A stretch of DNA of 64,000 nucleotides from Apostichopus japonicus (GCF_037975245.1 NC_092569.1:27045168-27109167); one strand, 5' to 3'; shown: positions 1-12,620, counted from the first letter of the stretch. Notes: generated by a model not told the origin, from the sequence alone. Translations and numbers: made by a program.

Positions 1-273
1 TTTGCCAAGGGAGGGGCGAAACTGTAGATTCGGCATTACAAACTATCTAAGCATAGCGCCACCATGTTGGCGCGAAGCGTACAAGAAAATTTTGGCTGAA
101 AATGCCTCCCAGATCGCTGGAAATGGCACTTCCCATGCCCTGTAAGTTGCATCTTAGCATTTTCTCTTTTGAAAATACTAGCGATATCATAAAAACATTA
201 AAAATTTAAAAAAAAATATGCTCAAGGGGGGGGGGGGCGGCTGCCCCCTTCGCTCCCCTTGGCTACGCGCCTG
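1..273 (+). mobile_element. hAT-like MITE, right part (cut by window edge)
   Basis: The right end CTTGGCTACGCGCCTG is the reverse complement of the CAGGCGCGTAGC end seen at 44242. The internal core (AGCGCCACCATGTTGGCGCG, then GCGTACAAGAAAATTTT and CAGATCGCTGGAAATGGCAC) recurs at 44300-44400 and 43045-43150, and inverted at 21860-21970. No coding capacity is seen. The CAGG-type ends fit non-autonomous hAT elements; the family call is inference. Confidence 0.6.
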
Positions 274-1378
274 ATGTATTCTAATGTATACTCATAACAA
301 TACTCATATATATTCTCCCTCCCTCTGTCTATCTATCTACTTGAAATGTGTACGTATAGCCTGTTTTGCTTCATTTTACTCGATTGTAACAATCTCATTA
401 TAGGATAGTAATGTCATAAGTCTCCTGGCTGTTGAGCTTGATAATATGTATATTTAGCCTTAGTTTATTAGATTGGTTTTGAATGATTTGACAAATCCAA
501 TGTAAGTCAATACGCTGAGTACAATTCTTCAATCATTTTACAAGCAGGTATAATGTAATAAAATAGGAAAACGGGTTTCACGGAAATAGGATTATCTTCC
601 GATTTATCTAGTGACCGATTTATCAGCACATTCCAGTTTTTACTGTCGTACAAAATTTTTAAGATTTACAAATGCATCAAGTATGATACGAATTTTGCCT
701 GCGATTCTTCAGTTCTTACTGTATAATTCAGGTAGCATATGCTACCGATTTATGGGATTTTTCAGTATGATCCAGTTTTAACTGCAGTACAAAACAGTAA
801 TTTCTGTGTGAATCGGTTGCAGAAATGCATCTTAAAATTTTGAGAGCACTTTAACGTTTCCATAAAATAATAAAGGTACACAATATCAAAAACTATGGGT
901 TACATATATCTGGCCAAGTTATTGGTTGGCTAAAATCTTGCAAGGGTTATATGGTAAAACCATTTATGACTATCTAATAACTAAGCGAAATGAAGTTTAT
1001 GGCTAGCAATTTGGTTTATGGCTAGCAATTTTCTGCACAACAAACCAAGCATTTCATATTTTCTTGCTCTGTGGATATTAGTCTAGTGGATATTAGACAC
1101 ACAATAGTACACACATTTTAAAATATGACATATTTACAATAAACGTGATATGGAGATGTCTAGTTAGCTTATTTGTACATTAATTTTATCCTCAGTTTGG
1201 TGATGTTCTTCGTTCTGTCCAGAGAAGCATCACAATACCATTTAGTGGGTTAATATGTATATGTGAATCAGTTTCTTGATAATTTCATTAGCTTGTGACA
1301 AACATCGTTCAATCTTGCTGTGTGTATTTCTAACTCCAAGATGAATAAAAAATTATTATTTACACAATTTGTAGCCTT
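274..1378. other. no gene seen
   Basis: AT-rich non-coding DNA without a recognisable domain, RNA or long repeat. It contains only short local duplications such as ATGGCTAGCAATTTGGTTT near 1000-1030. Confidence 0.4.
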
Positions 1379-2055
1379 TCTCAAGTGTTTCATTCCCAAC
1401 CCACGATAGCTCAACCACCCACCAGCTCTCTCTGTCTTCCAAATCTTTGCTCTCTACCTCTACTATTTTCTTTCGACGCTCCATTCGCTATACTTATCAA
1501 TTAACCCAGCACATTGCTACACACTTCCTAGAAAGTGTTTCTCAAGTGTTTCGTTGCCAACCCATGATCGCTCAACCACCCACCAGCTCTATTTCTCTCT
1601 CTTCTCCAAATCTTTCATCTCTACCTCTACTATTTTCTTTCAACGCTCCATTCATCTACATATCAATTAACCCAGCATATTGCTTCACACTTCCTAGAAA
1701 GTGTTTCTCAAGTGTTTCGTTGCCAATCCATGATCGCTCAACCACCCACCAGCTCTATTTCTCTCTCTTCCAAATCTTTCATCTCTACCTCTACTATTTT
1801 CTTTCAACGCTCCATTCATCTACATATCAATTAACACAGCACATTGTTTCACACTTCCTAGAAAGTGTTGTCTCAAGTGTTTCGTTGCCAACCCATGATC
1901 ACTCAACCACCCACCAGCTCTATTTCTCTCTCTTCCAAATCTTTCATCTCTACCTCTACTATTTTCTTTCGACGCTCCATTCATTATACTTATCAATTAA
2001 CCCAGCACATTGCTACACACTTCTGCACTGTTTATTTCCGCAGCTCCTTCACCTC
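1379..2055. repeat. tandem repeat, about 165-bp unit, about four copies
   Basis: The landmark TCTCAAGTGTTTC recurs at 1379, 1540, 1706 and 1871, giving periods of 161, 166 and 165 bp. Each unit also carries ACCCACCAGCTCT and CCTCTACTATTTTCTTTC. The array runs straight into a Penelope-like terminus, so it may be part of that element's untranslated region. The open frames across it are by-products of the repeat. Confidence 0.8.
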
Positions 2056-2059
2056 CTAA

Positions 2060-2295
2060 TCTGTTTCATCTCATTTGTTCAATTGGTCTGCTTTGACCCT
2101 ATTCAATGTTCATTTGTCCAATGTAGTTTTCTGACCATTCTGTCGATTTGTTATTTTATACTTTATGTTTTTTTCGTTTCAGTTTGCCTTTGAAGAAGGT
2201 CCTGTTAGGATCGAAATCCCAGACCCTCTAATAACTTAAACATTTACCTACACAGGCTTCTTGCAGTTGATAAGTAGGTTGCTAACTGGTTTTCG
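2060..2295 (+). mobile_element. Penelope-like element terminus
   Basis: GAAGAAGGTCCTGTTAGGAT, then CGAAAT and ACACAGGCTTCTTGC...TTGCTAAC, parallels the ends of the Penelope-like elements at 7695-9256 and 45608-45735. The region 2189-2217 is a decayed hammerhead-ribozyme-like core, with stem II GGTCCT/AGGATC followed by GAAA. Only the end of the element is recognised. Confidence 0.55.
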
Positions 2296-2336
2296 TTTAC
2301 CTTAAATAACAATGAAAGAATAAAAAACAACTACTT

Positions 2337-5300
2337 TTACCTTCCAAAAAGTGTGAAACCTACGATCGTTATTATCGTTCCGATACTTCCTAGCATTACT
2401 GCTGCGACCATCCACGGTGGAATTCGATTAACATCTCCTTGAGTTTCTAGGAAAGTGAATAATTATGACATCAAATATTAGGTACCAAAACCATATTTGA
2501 AGGAAATGTTTGTATCGTTACTCCAAAGATATTCAACCGCTTTCAACAAATTTCAACGAGAGGTTTATTCTGATCCTCAAAGAGTGTACAGCTTTGTTCA
2601 ATAAAATGCAAAGTTTGCAAACATTTATAAGAAGGCACTTATCTTCATTGCCTCTCTTTACTTAGGTGTACTAATGCACCACCCGATACTCGTGGCTCGT
2701 AGAGTATATTTTGTTTATGTCCTGTAACACATGTTACCGTGTTACGAACACAAAGTAGTAGTTACCGATGCACGGTTGTGGGACATGAACAGTATTTCCT
2801 GTACCAACCATTGAGTGCGAGTTCTTTAATACGCGATTCTAAAATGAAGTCGTATCTAGTTATTTTATGCTGTAAGTAGGCTTATGAATATACCAGAACA
2901 TGACCTTTCTTTGTTCTCGGCATGACGAATTGGCGTCAATCAAAGAGAGGTGTGAACTGGAATCAAGCGGTACCGTACATCCTTTACTTGAAGCACATGG
3001 CTAGTACATTAACCACTGGTACCACCTGTAACAAATGTTACTACTGTTCATGTCCCACAACTGTGCATCAGTAATTACTACTTTGTGTTCGTAACACGAT
3101 AACATGTGTTACAGGTGGCACCAGTAGTTACTGTACTAGCTTTTTCTTTTAGGGAATAGTCTATATCCTATTGAACAAATGAATTTGGCTATGGGAATAA
3201 TCTTAATCATATTGAACAACTGAATTTGACAATCGGAATAGTTTGTAAACGGTTCAGTATGTTACCTTGCTGCGGAAGAAAAACACGAACACGAAATGGA
3301 AATCTAAAGTAATCTTAAAATGTTAAAGGGCGATGGAATAATCTGTCATAAACCAAAATACACTGTTTCTGCTTTATAAATACGATCCTGTATTACGTCT
3401 GCTCACCTTCTATTTCGCATTCTCCGCCGTAAAACCCTTCAGCACATAGGCATGTAGAGTTTCCCTCTATCATTTCACATGTCCCACCGTTACTACAACT
3501 GACGGATGCGCATTCATTGACAATGACATCTATCGTAAGAGAGAAAAATATAGCAAATATAACGACAATTTGTTATACATTATTACACCTGTGCGGTTAA
3601 TTGACAGAACGCTCATCGACTACCATCGTAGCCACATACACACCATTATCAGAACCACATACAGCCTACCATCATAGCCACATACACACGTACACACACG
3701 TCAACGAAATAAATTATTAGTTTTAATAAATATATAAATGCGGTTTTACAATGAAATTCAATAAACTGAAAGAACGGTAAAAAATTGAACCATCATAATT
3801 TAAGTGCAGATCGCATCAAGTTGTCTTTGTTTAATAAGTTGTTTTTCACTAATGCAGGTTAGTTCCCTCAACAATTTGGCATTACTGCTTATAATGAAAC
3901 TCATAGATAAAGTCATTGAACCAAACATTAACAACATAAAATCCCCACCCGCCATATACGCTTAGTTTCCTAGTTCATATCATCCTGTGAAAGTTTGAGG
4001 AATACAAAATAAAGCATTATTATGTGCAGTTCATATGTTACTTCACAAACTATGAAACAAAACAATTATTTACACTACATTATACCTTTAAACGACAACG
4101 ACATCTAAGAGTCATTGTCATCACAAGGAAAGTCGATTAAAAAGGGGAAAGACAAAATACGAACTTTACCTAGTATCCGATTTTTCGATGATTAGTGAGA
4201 TAAAGATGTACTTGAAGGTACATTTATTGCGTTGAGTTTGTCACAATGTACCGCTGAAGTAAGGATGAGATACCTTACAGGGCAATCACAGGTGCAAAAT
4301 TACCACAACAAAAGCAATGTGTATACATCAAAAGTACTATGTGAATGAAATATAAAGTTGATGGGAGTCAGTTACTTATTTGATTCAGCAGGTTAAAGTT
4401 GCAAATTACGGACATCCAAGTGGTAAAACCATGGCTTAGGTATTATGGTATTCAATTATGTTGCAAATAGTTTTTAGTCTTTAGAAAGAGTCTTTTGTTG
4501 CAAACAAAAGGTGCAATTGCACGCCTGCTGTTGAAACAAAAAAAGTATTGAATTATTTCCCTGCACTGGACGTCAAACTCACCAACTAACCATCCACCTC
4601 CCCTTGCGTGAGCCCTCTTTCTCTTTCACCAGTTGAAAATATGGAATAGCTGAGATAAAATGATTCTATCCTATGCTACTACCCAATTAAAACTCATTTC
4701 ACCAGGATAACTGAAGGAAATATAATAGTATTATATACTATTTAATTTTGGCATGTTTCACATCATTCAAACTCACTAACTATCCATTCAGATTGTACTT
4801 CTGTAGCGTACTTATTTCAAAGGACGCGTTAAACATCATATAGTTCATCATTCAAAGTTGGTGTAGGATATTTCAACCTATTACATAGTCTATTAACGTC
4901 AGCTCTTCAGAACAAATACAAAAGTGCACCAGCTTTATATACGTGGTTCTGGTAGCCTTCAGTAACAACTCGACAAAGCACTTCAAATCTTGCTAAGTGC
5001 AAATACATATGTCAAACTGCCTTACTTGAATGCTCTGTCTATATAATATGAGATATTAGAACTTAAAGAAAACTTGAAAGCCTCAAGTTCAAATTGATCG
5101 AACTCGTGGCTGACATTTTGGTGGGTTTTATCAATATATTAAGTATGTTAGCACCTTGTGTCTTATATAATATGATCGAGCATTGTACCGTCCAAATCGC
5201 AACAAAATCATTACCAAATGTTAATTACACACTTGTCTAAGAAGTACATTGAAACCTGACGAAATACAGTCTGAAAGATTGATATTTGAGCAATAAAAAC

Positions 5301-5386
5301 TTACCATTTCCAGAAACACAACACGCGATGAATGCTAGGGTTTTCAGACCTTTAAGGACGGCGGTACTACCGGAATTTGACAACAT
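2337..5386 (-). CDS. Gene 1: signal peptide-EGF-transmembrane protein
   Basis: Three minus-strand exons fit together. Exon 1 (5386-5305) starts MLSNSGSTAVLKGLKTLAF and continues IACCVSGN, a signal peptide, with donor GTAAGT. Exon 2 (3529-3407, exactly 41 codons) is an EGF domain with six cysteines (NECASVSCSNGGTCEM, then CLCAEGFYGGEC) and donor GTGAGC. Exon 3 (2446-2341) is a membrane segment, WMVAAVMLGSIGTIITIVGF. The first two joins are phase 1. Read without further splicing, exon 3 stops at 2339-2337 (FTLFGR-stop), giving 104 aa. A donor GTAAAA at 2340 could instead lead (phase 2) to a cytoplasmic exon that I cannot find. It is predicted to be a small type I surface protein with the EGF domain outside. 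Ligand and role are unknown. Further exons in the 1.8-kb first intron cannot be excluded. Confidence 0.68.
2683..3140. repeat. foldback element (family F), long form
   Basis: The arms begin CCGATACTCGTGGCT... and end ...CAGTAGTTACTGTACTAGC. Internal arm blocks such as AACACATGTTACCGTGTTAC and GATGCACGGTTGTGGGACAT recur in inverted order on the other side. The same family is at 15341-15745 and 18546-18781. The element sits in the intron between the EGF and transmembrane exons of gene 1. No target duplication is clear. Confidence 0.65.
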
Positions 5387-6060
5387 TTGTGAATACTTTT
5401 AACAACCGTTTACAATAATCACTTTACTTTTTCAATGCAATACAAAACCACGTACATATCATGCAATGCTAACACTGGTTTAGTAGATTATTTAATACCC
5501 GCGTTTCAACAATTTTCTTTCTATTCTTACTGTAGTTAAAGTATATCAGTCCTCTTTCATCCTTAGCCTATCTGTTTTCTATAATTTTGTCTCTGGTAGT
5601 AGAATGGACTTTTACTTTGATAATATACGATACAACAGCAAAGAAAACGGTTCTATGTCAGGGCTATAGTGTTATTGATATGACACGCTAGACTAGCTTT
5701 TTCCAATAACATATCTTTAACACAGACACTCAAACAAACGTTAGGTCGATTGCTTGTTTCGGCATTGTATTGAACACGAGGTAGCACCTACGACCTTCTG
5801 CGGTATTTGTTGAATTGTATGTACTTACTTTTGGTGTTACGTTCAACGTTAAAATATCGGCTAGTGTGAACTGAAGAAAGGAATACAGCGGGTGTAGGTT
5901 ATGAACTAGGACGCCTGCACGCTTGGTTGCGGCATTGTGAATGGACGGGCATATTCTGATTACGCAACGTTATCTAGACAAAATAATTAACTTTGATTCT
6001 ACAGTGATGTGTATTGAGGAAACTTCACCAGTTGCTGAATCCTGACATTATTGTTTCAGT
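5387..6060. other. 5' flank of gene 1
   Basis: AT-rich flank upstream of the gene 1 start codon on the minus strand. It should hold the promoter, but I see no diagnostic TATA or initiator arrangement and no other gene. Confidence 0.35.
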
Positions 6061-7679
6061 TTGTAATATTACAAAATTATAAGTAATTGTTGTTAGTTAT
6101 TACATTTTAGTCCCTATCTGTGTATTTGTTGTTAGTTACTGCATTCTAGTAGTCACTTTCTGTGTATTTGTTGTTAGTTACTACATTCTAGTCCCTTTTG
6201 TGGAGTTGTTGTTAGTTATTACATTCTAGTCCCTTTCTGAGTATTAGTTGTTAGTTATTACATTCTAGTCCCTTTCTGTGTATTAGTTGTGAGTTATTAC
6301 ATTCTAGTCACTTTCTGTGTATTTGTTGTTAGATACTACATTCTAGTCCCTTTTTGTGGAGTTGTTTTTAGTTATTACATTCTAGTTCCTTTCTGAGTAT
6401 TAGTTGCTAGTTATTACATTCTAGTCACTTTCTGTGTATTTGTTGTTAGTTATTACATTCTAGTCCCTTTTTGTGGAGTTGTTGTTAGTTATTACATTCT
6501 AGTCCCTTTTTGTGGAGTTGTTGTTAGTTATTACATTCTAGTCCCTTTCTGTGTATTTGTTGTTAGTTATTACATTAAAGTCCCTTTCTGAGTATTAGTT
6601 GTTAGTTATTACATTCTAGTCCCTTTCTGTGTATTAGTTGTTAGTTATTACATTCTAGTCCCTTTCTGTGTATTAGTTGTTAGTTACTACATATTAGTCC
6701 CTTTCTGTTTATTAGTTGTTAGTTACTACATTCTAGTCCCTTTCTGTGTATTTGTTGTTAGTTATTACATTCTAGTCCCTTTCTGAGTATTAGTTGTTAG
6801 TTATTACATTCTAGTCCCTTTCTGTGTATTAGTTGTTAGTTATTACATTCTAGTCCCTTTCTGAGTATTAGTTGTTAGTTATTACATTCCAGTCCCTTTC
6901 TGTGTATTTGTTGTTAGTTATTACATTCTTGTCCCTTTCTGTGTATTTGTTGTTAGTTATTACATTCTAGTCCCTTTCTGTGTATTTGTTGTTAGTTATT
7001 ACATTCTAGTCCCTTTCTGTGTATTTGTTGTTAGTTATTACATTCTAGTCCCTTTCTGTGTATTTGTTGTTAGTTATTACATTATAGTCCCTTTCTTAGT
7101 ATTAGTTGTTAGTTACTACATATTAGTCCCTTTCTGTTTATTAGTTGTTAGTTACTACATTCTAGTCCCTTTCTGTGTATTTGTTGTTAGTTATTACATT
7201 CTAGTCCCTTTCTGAGTATTAGTTGTTAGTTATTACATTCTAGTCCCTTTCTGTGTATTAGTTGTTAGTTATTACATTCTAGTCCCTTTCTGAGTATTAG
7301 TTGTTAGTTATTACATTCCAGTCCCTTTCTGTGTATTTGTTGTTAGTTATTACATTCTAGTCCCTTTCTGTGTATTTGTTGTTAGTTATTACATTCTAGT
7401 CCCTTTCTGTGTATTTGTTGTTAGTTATTACATTCTAGTCCCTTTCTGTGTATTTGTTGTTAGTTATTACATTCTAGTCCCTTTCTGTGTATTTGTTGTT
7501 AGTTATTACATTATAGTCCCTTTCTTAGTATTAGTTGTTAGTTACTACATTCTAGTCCCTTTCTGTGTATTAGTTGTTAGTTATTACATTAAAGTCCCTT
7601 TCTGAGTATTAGTTGTTAGTTATTAGATTCTAGTTCCTTTCTGTGTATTAATTGTTTGTTATTACATTATAGTCCCTTT
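6061..7679. repeat. 39-bp minisatellite, about 41 copies
   Basis: The monomer is TTGTTAGTTATTACATTCTA followed by GTCCCTTTCTGTGTATTTG, 39 bp. Variants (GAGTATTAG, GTGGAGTTG, ACTACATATTAG) are interspersed. The variant ATATTAGTCCCTTTCTGTTT occurs at 6691 and again at 7120, 429 bp or exactly 11 monomers later, with matching neighbours, so a higher-order unit has been copied. The array resumes at 9258 after a Penelope-like insertion. Confidence 0.93.
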
Positions 7680-7694
7680 GTGTGTACTAGTTGT

Positions 7695-9256
7695 GTAAAA
7701 GTAAGTTGGCCTGACGTTTCGATCCTAGCAGGATCCTCTTCAAAGGTTAAATGACAAGTAACAGTAACAGAAGGGACAAAAATATGTACAGAATACAGAC
7801 AGGTAAATGAACATGGTGAACACAAAGAGAGGGATAGATAGGGTCTCAGTCTTCATGGTGATGACTGTGGATCTGTGACCAAAGAATCGCTTTTCGATGG
7901 TGGTTTTGGTTTCGCCAACATACTGGATGCCTCAAACTCTACAAGAGATCAGATAGATGACATTAGTTGTTGTGCAAGTGATGTTACCCTTAGTCTTGTG
8001 TGTGAGTTGCATGCTGTGGCTGGAGATGAAATTGGATTCAACAATGTGGTGGCTGCAGATGATGCATCTCGAAGTACGATTACATTTGAAAGTACCATGC
8101 TGAATGGGTGTGGGGTTAGAAGTTAGTTAGAGGTGGAACAGCAGCACGCACAAGAATGTCTCGTAGGTTGCGTGGTCGTCTGTAGGCGATGGTGGAGTCT
8201 ATCTGAAGTGAGGAGAATGTTGTGGTTGTTAGAGTTGATTTGCTGAAGAGGAGGAAGATTTGGGTGGAAAGTAACAACCAGGGGAGCTTGTTGTCGCAAT
8301 CTCGTCCCTTTCTGCCCTTCACTGCCAAAGTGGATGATCTGGAAAGGGAGCGGACTCTCTGAATGGCTTCACGCAACCTTCTGTCACTATGGCTCCTGAC
8401 AGTAATGTGTTTTTCCAAAGCATCGCATCTGTATGGCGAATGAAAGAGGAATTGTTAGAGCAAATGCAACGAAGACGAAGGGCTTGACTGTAGGCAGTTC
8501 AAGACTTGCAGTGACGGGAATGCCAGCTTGAAGAATGGAGATATTGATGTGTGTCTGTGGGCTTGATGTATAAGTCTGTGGAGAGAGAACCGTGTTCCTT
8601 GCAAACAGCCACATCGAGAAGTAAATCTGCTGGTGAGAGTACAGTGAATTTGATGGTGCTGTGGGAAGAATTGATGTGATTGAGGAACGTGAGCAGGCTA
8701 TCCTCATCACTGGTCCAAACGAAGAAGATGTCATCAATGTAGCGCCACCAGATAAGGGGACGGCATGGAGCTGTACTGAGCATGCGGTCTTCAATGCTTG
8801 ACATAAACAGGCATGCAAGCAAAAGAAGGAGCCATCTTAGTACCCATGGCAGTCCCGTGTCTTTGTAGGTGATGCTTGTCCACGAACGTGAAGTTGTTTT
8901 AGGTGAGAACATGTTGCATGAGAACTTTGATGCCAGAGATGGGTGGACAAGGGTGGACCTTCTTAGACAGGGCTGCACATGCGGCTGTCATACATTCAGC
9001 GAGAGGGATGTTAGTGTAAAGAGAAGTGACGTCGAAAGTACCGATGGTGGCTGTATCTATCTCTTTGTGTTCACCATGCTCATTTACTTGTCTGTATTCT
9101 GTGCATGTTTTTGTCCCTCCTGTTACTGTTACTTGTCATTTAGCCTTTGGAGAAGATCCTGCTTGGATCGAAACGTAAGGCCAACTTTCTTTTACACATT
9201 CTCTTACAGAGGCTCTTTAGTGGATAAGCAGTTTGCTAACATTGTTATTTTATTTT
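7695..9256 (-). mobile_element. Penelope-like retroelement with inverted terminal repeats
   Basis: Minus-strand coding remnants show a Penelope-type reverse transcriptase (WWRYIDDIFFVW near 8725, then STDLYIKPTDTHQYL) and a GIY-YIG endonuclease (QYVGETKTTIEKRFFGHRS near 7870-7930). The left 165 bp (from GTAAAAGTAAGTTGGCC) and the right about 170 bp (ending GGCCAACTTTCTTTTACAC) are inverted copies, as in pseudo-LTRs of this family. Flanks carry the same 15-bp sequence GTGTGTACTAGTTGT at 7680-7694 and 9257-9271, a target duplication in the minisatellite. The reverse transcriptase is N-terminally incomplete and the copy is decayed. Confidence 0.85.
7713..7744 (-). ncRNA. hammerhead-ribozyme-like motif in the left Penelope repeat
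   Basis: The minus strand reads TTGAAGAG, a stem GATCCT-GCT-AGGATC, then GAAAC and GTC. This follows the minimal hammerhead order (CUGANGA, stem II, GAAA, cleavage triplet) described for Penelope-like termini, with the first core C changed to T. The mirror copy at 9146-9177 (plus) is more degenerate. Confidence 0.5.
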
Positions 9257-9257
9257 G

Positions 9258-9440
9258 TGTGTACTAGTTGTTAGTTACTACATTCTAGTCCCTTTCTGTG
9301 TATTAGTTGTTAGTTACTACATTCTAGTCCCTTTCTGTGTATTAGTCGTTAGTTATTACATTATAGTCCCTTTCTGTCCCTTTCTAGTCCCTTTCTGAGT
9401 ATTTTATTATTTTATTCTGTGTGTTAGTTGTTTAGTAATT
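9258..9440. repeat. 39-bp minisatellite, distal piece
   Basis: Continuation of the same array beyond the Penelope-like insertion, about four monomers that become irregular (CCCTTTCTGTCCCTTTCTAG) before returning to unique DNA. Confidence 0.85.
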
Positions 9441-10929
9441 ACATTTCTCCAATTTCCCACGCTTCTGTGAAAGCTTAAAAGCGGTTACATATTACACCAT
9501 GCACCACTCTCACGTAACAAAGTTCCACATTTTCCTGGGTAGAGGATGGTCTTTCGTGCTGCAAAGAACGTTAAAAGCTAATTGCGTCAATTGTTACAAA
9601 ACAAATGTCTTAGTTATGTTATTTTAGCACTAATTTGATCTTACTTATCATATTTATACCAAAAAAGACAGAAAAAGAAAACCATTGCGTAGGAAGATGT
9701 TGAAGAAAAGATCCACATTGCTCAGGGAGACCATATGATCTAAATATCAATACCCGATAACCGGTAACCGCATAACCGATATTACACAGTCCCAATTATA
9801 ATCTAACCAACACAGAATGGACTATAGTTTCATTACACACAGTATAGTTTTATGAAGTGTCCGAAATCGGGAAGATAGGCAGTGAAGCCATTTTTAATAC
9901 GAATATTTAGGAGGTTGAAAGAGCAATGAATGGAAAACAATGCATGAAATAAACTTTATTATATTATTTGTATAACTATTTCAATCAATCTATTCTGATC
10001 AAAATATAGTGACAATGATTGGACAGCTACCATGAAAACCTTTAGCTACTAATAGTGTTACATATGTTTAGTTCAGTAACGTACTTGTTTTGTCCCAAAA
10101 TATGACGTAAGGTGTTATCATTTTCCGTAAGTTACGTTTTATTTCAACTTTTAACACTGATGCTGGAAGTTTGATGATTTAATATATAATTTTATATACA
10201 TTTTTTCTTCGGACAACTAATTATTTCTTTATCTCGGTAGCTAGATAGAAGATAGATTGACAAAATGCTGGATATATTGAGATTGCAAAATAATGTTGCG
10301 GTTTGATGAGATTCTATAAGCATATATAACACATTGGTAGCTGAGCAAACATTCCACATGTATAATATTCATGCATAAATTAACAACAAGATCATGACAT
10401 CAGTGTACTCTGTATCTAAAAACAATGAACAAAGACAATACATGATCTTAGCCAAAATATGGAGATAGCTAGGAAATGTCGTCCAACTATAGATAAGAAA
10501 ATCAAACAACTTGAGCTTATCTCAGCCTCTGTTCCCTTTACATTGAGAATGTAAATGAATGAAGAAGACATTATTACGTGATGTTGTTATGTGACCGTTC
10601 TCATACTTAATGTGGAGAACAGATCACGTGGCATAAAACGGAGAACACAAGGATGGAAGTAATTTAAAAGCATTTAATAAGCTATTTACATGGCAGAACA
10701 AAGTATAAATAAGAACATAATACATAACTATAGTTTCTTAATTCAATTAACGTTTTTCTGGACTTGGAGAGCCGGGGAGAGTTTCTGCTTATTTCTTGAG
10801 TTACCTAAGTGCTAGGCGGATAGTGTCCAGGTTTGCTTTAACATATAAGGTAGGTGAATAAGTGGGTTACATAACAATATCAACCACCATTACACTATAC
10901 TTCACTTTCCCTCTTCTCCACGTGGAATT
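9441..10929. other. no gene seen
   Basis: AT-rich DNA without a supported exon, RNA gene or classifiable repeat on either strand. Confidence 0.4.
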
Positions 10930-11260
10930 CAACACCCTTCCTATGCCCTCCCTCTCGAAGCGCCTCTCCTTCCTACCATGTCCTCCACATGTCCTGCCTA
11001 TTCCCTCCCCATGCCCTCCTCATGCCCTCCCCATGCCCTCCCCATGCCCTCCACATGCCCTCCCCATGCCCTCCCCATGCCCTCCCTCTCGAAGCCCCCC
11101 CATGCCCTCTCCATGCCCTCCTCATGCCCTCCCCATGCCCTCCCCATGTCCCACATGACCTCATCATGGCCTCCCCTAATCCTCGCAGTAACCTCCTAAT
11201 GGCCTCCCCATACCCTCCCCATACCCCCCAATATCCTTCCCGTGGCCTCCTCATACCCTC
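10930..11260. repeat. 12-bp CCCATGCCCTCC minisatellite
   Basis: Repeats of CCATGCCCTCC(C/T) with a twice-used CCTCTCGAAGC variant (near 10950 and 11085). GC-rich and strand-asymmetric in an AT-rich setting. Several frames stay open across it (MPSPCPPHALP on plus, RRAWGGHGEG on minus), as expected for a unit divisible by three; I do not call them genes. Confidence 0.9.
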
Positions 11261-11335
11261 CTCTACTGTTACCAATGACAGTATATCAGTTGCCGGTTCA
11301 ATCACTGTATATTAAATATAGCACATGTTCATATT

Positions 11336-11390
11336 TTCTTGTTCCTTTTCTTTTTCATTTCCTTTTCTTTTTCCTTTTCTTTACAGGGAG
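11336..11390. repeat. pyrimidine-rich CTTTTC tract
   Basis: Runs of TTCCTTTTCTTT units, low complexity. Confidence 0.8.
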
Positions 11391-11399
11391 TCCTCTACT

Positions 11400-12518
11400 T
11401 TGTTAAGCCATCTGAATGTTTTTTAGAGGACTTCCTATCACATTGTATATATTCACGTGATGAAACAAAATTAATCAATCAATTCAATAGCAGGAAACGT
11501 ATCTTTAAACTTCAATGATTGAGATCATTCCCGTAATTTATCTATTGAAATAAGATCTTGAAATGCTATTCATATTATAATTTTTATACAAAGAAACTAA
11601 TGAATACTGGGATGACATCACAACAGACGGTTATCGAGGCGTCCGAACTACAATTACCAGTTTCAGTTTATTTATCCTCCTCTGTGTATCTTCATGGGTG
11701 AAAGAGATTCGGATACAAAGAGACATACAGAGATAAAAGTGCAATGACATTAGCCCATTGTGGGAGACAAGGACTGATGGCGCACTTGCATTTCATCTTC
11801 AATCTATTTTCGTCAATCGCTTAAACCGTAAGTCGAATGAAATTGTCTGTTACAGCTTAGTTGGGCGAGAAAAGGAGTAATAGTTTTCCCTACTGCCATC
11901 AACTTTACGAAACCTTCAATAATAATAATTGTTTGTGCAATAGCAAATTCATGATTTTTTATTGCGATATCAGCATTATCATACAACAACAAGTATCAAT
12001 TTATTTGTCGCAGACAAGAGTTCAATGTTGCTGAGAGTAGTTATCGTCATCTTATACTGGTTCATATACAGGGTTCTAGGTTGCATGGATGTAATGAAAT
12101 GTGATTATGTGTGAACTTTCACTTCGAAAGAGAAATTGATTTTGATGGATTCTCTGTATTACAAAGTGTGATAAACCAATGAAAACGTTAATGATCATTG
12201 CGACAATATTGCACAGCAGTTACTACGGTTAATGACTGTCTACCACTAGCAGCATTTAAGGGCCTTCAAAGCTATTAACTTCAGATAGGCTGTGAAGGTT
12301 ATTTCAAACTCAACAATTTAATAAGTAGTGACGACAAGATCATAGTTATAATTTATAAGAGGAAAGTAAACTTGTCGGCCGGATTTGGTGTCCGATTTAT
12401 CGATACATCATAATTATCACTGATTAGTCGTTGCCCATAAGAATATGTCGATAGACTCAATTCGAGACATTTTTGCCTGATATTGAAGATAAGGAATAGG
12501 TGTGTGTAGGGGAGGGAT
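11400..12518. other. no gene seen (downstream of gene 2)
   Basis: Non-coding DNA beyond the predicted 3' end of gene 2. No domain, RNA or repeat is recognised. Confidence 0.4.
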
Positions 12519-12570
12519 GATATATATGTATATAGGCTATATATGTATATAGGCTATATATGTATATAGG

Positions 12571-12620
<50 letters not shown>

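Noticed and set aside
1447-2193. 248-codon open frame with internal repeats
   Set aside because: Translation of the 165-bp tandem repeat next to a Penelope terminus; hydrophobic low-complexity product and no recognisable domain.
6061-7679. CRISPR-like look of a regular repeat
   Set aside because: The 39-bp units are directly contiguous with no unique spacers; this is a eukaryotic minisatellite.
10862-11315. Repeat-rich open frames (MPSPCPPHALP; RRAWGGHGEGM)
   Set aside because: By-products of the 12-bp minisatellite, whose period keeps frames open; no flanking gene signals.
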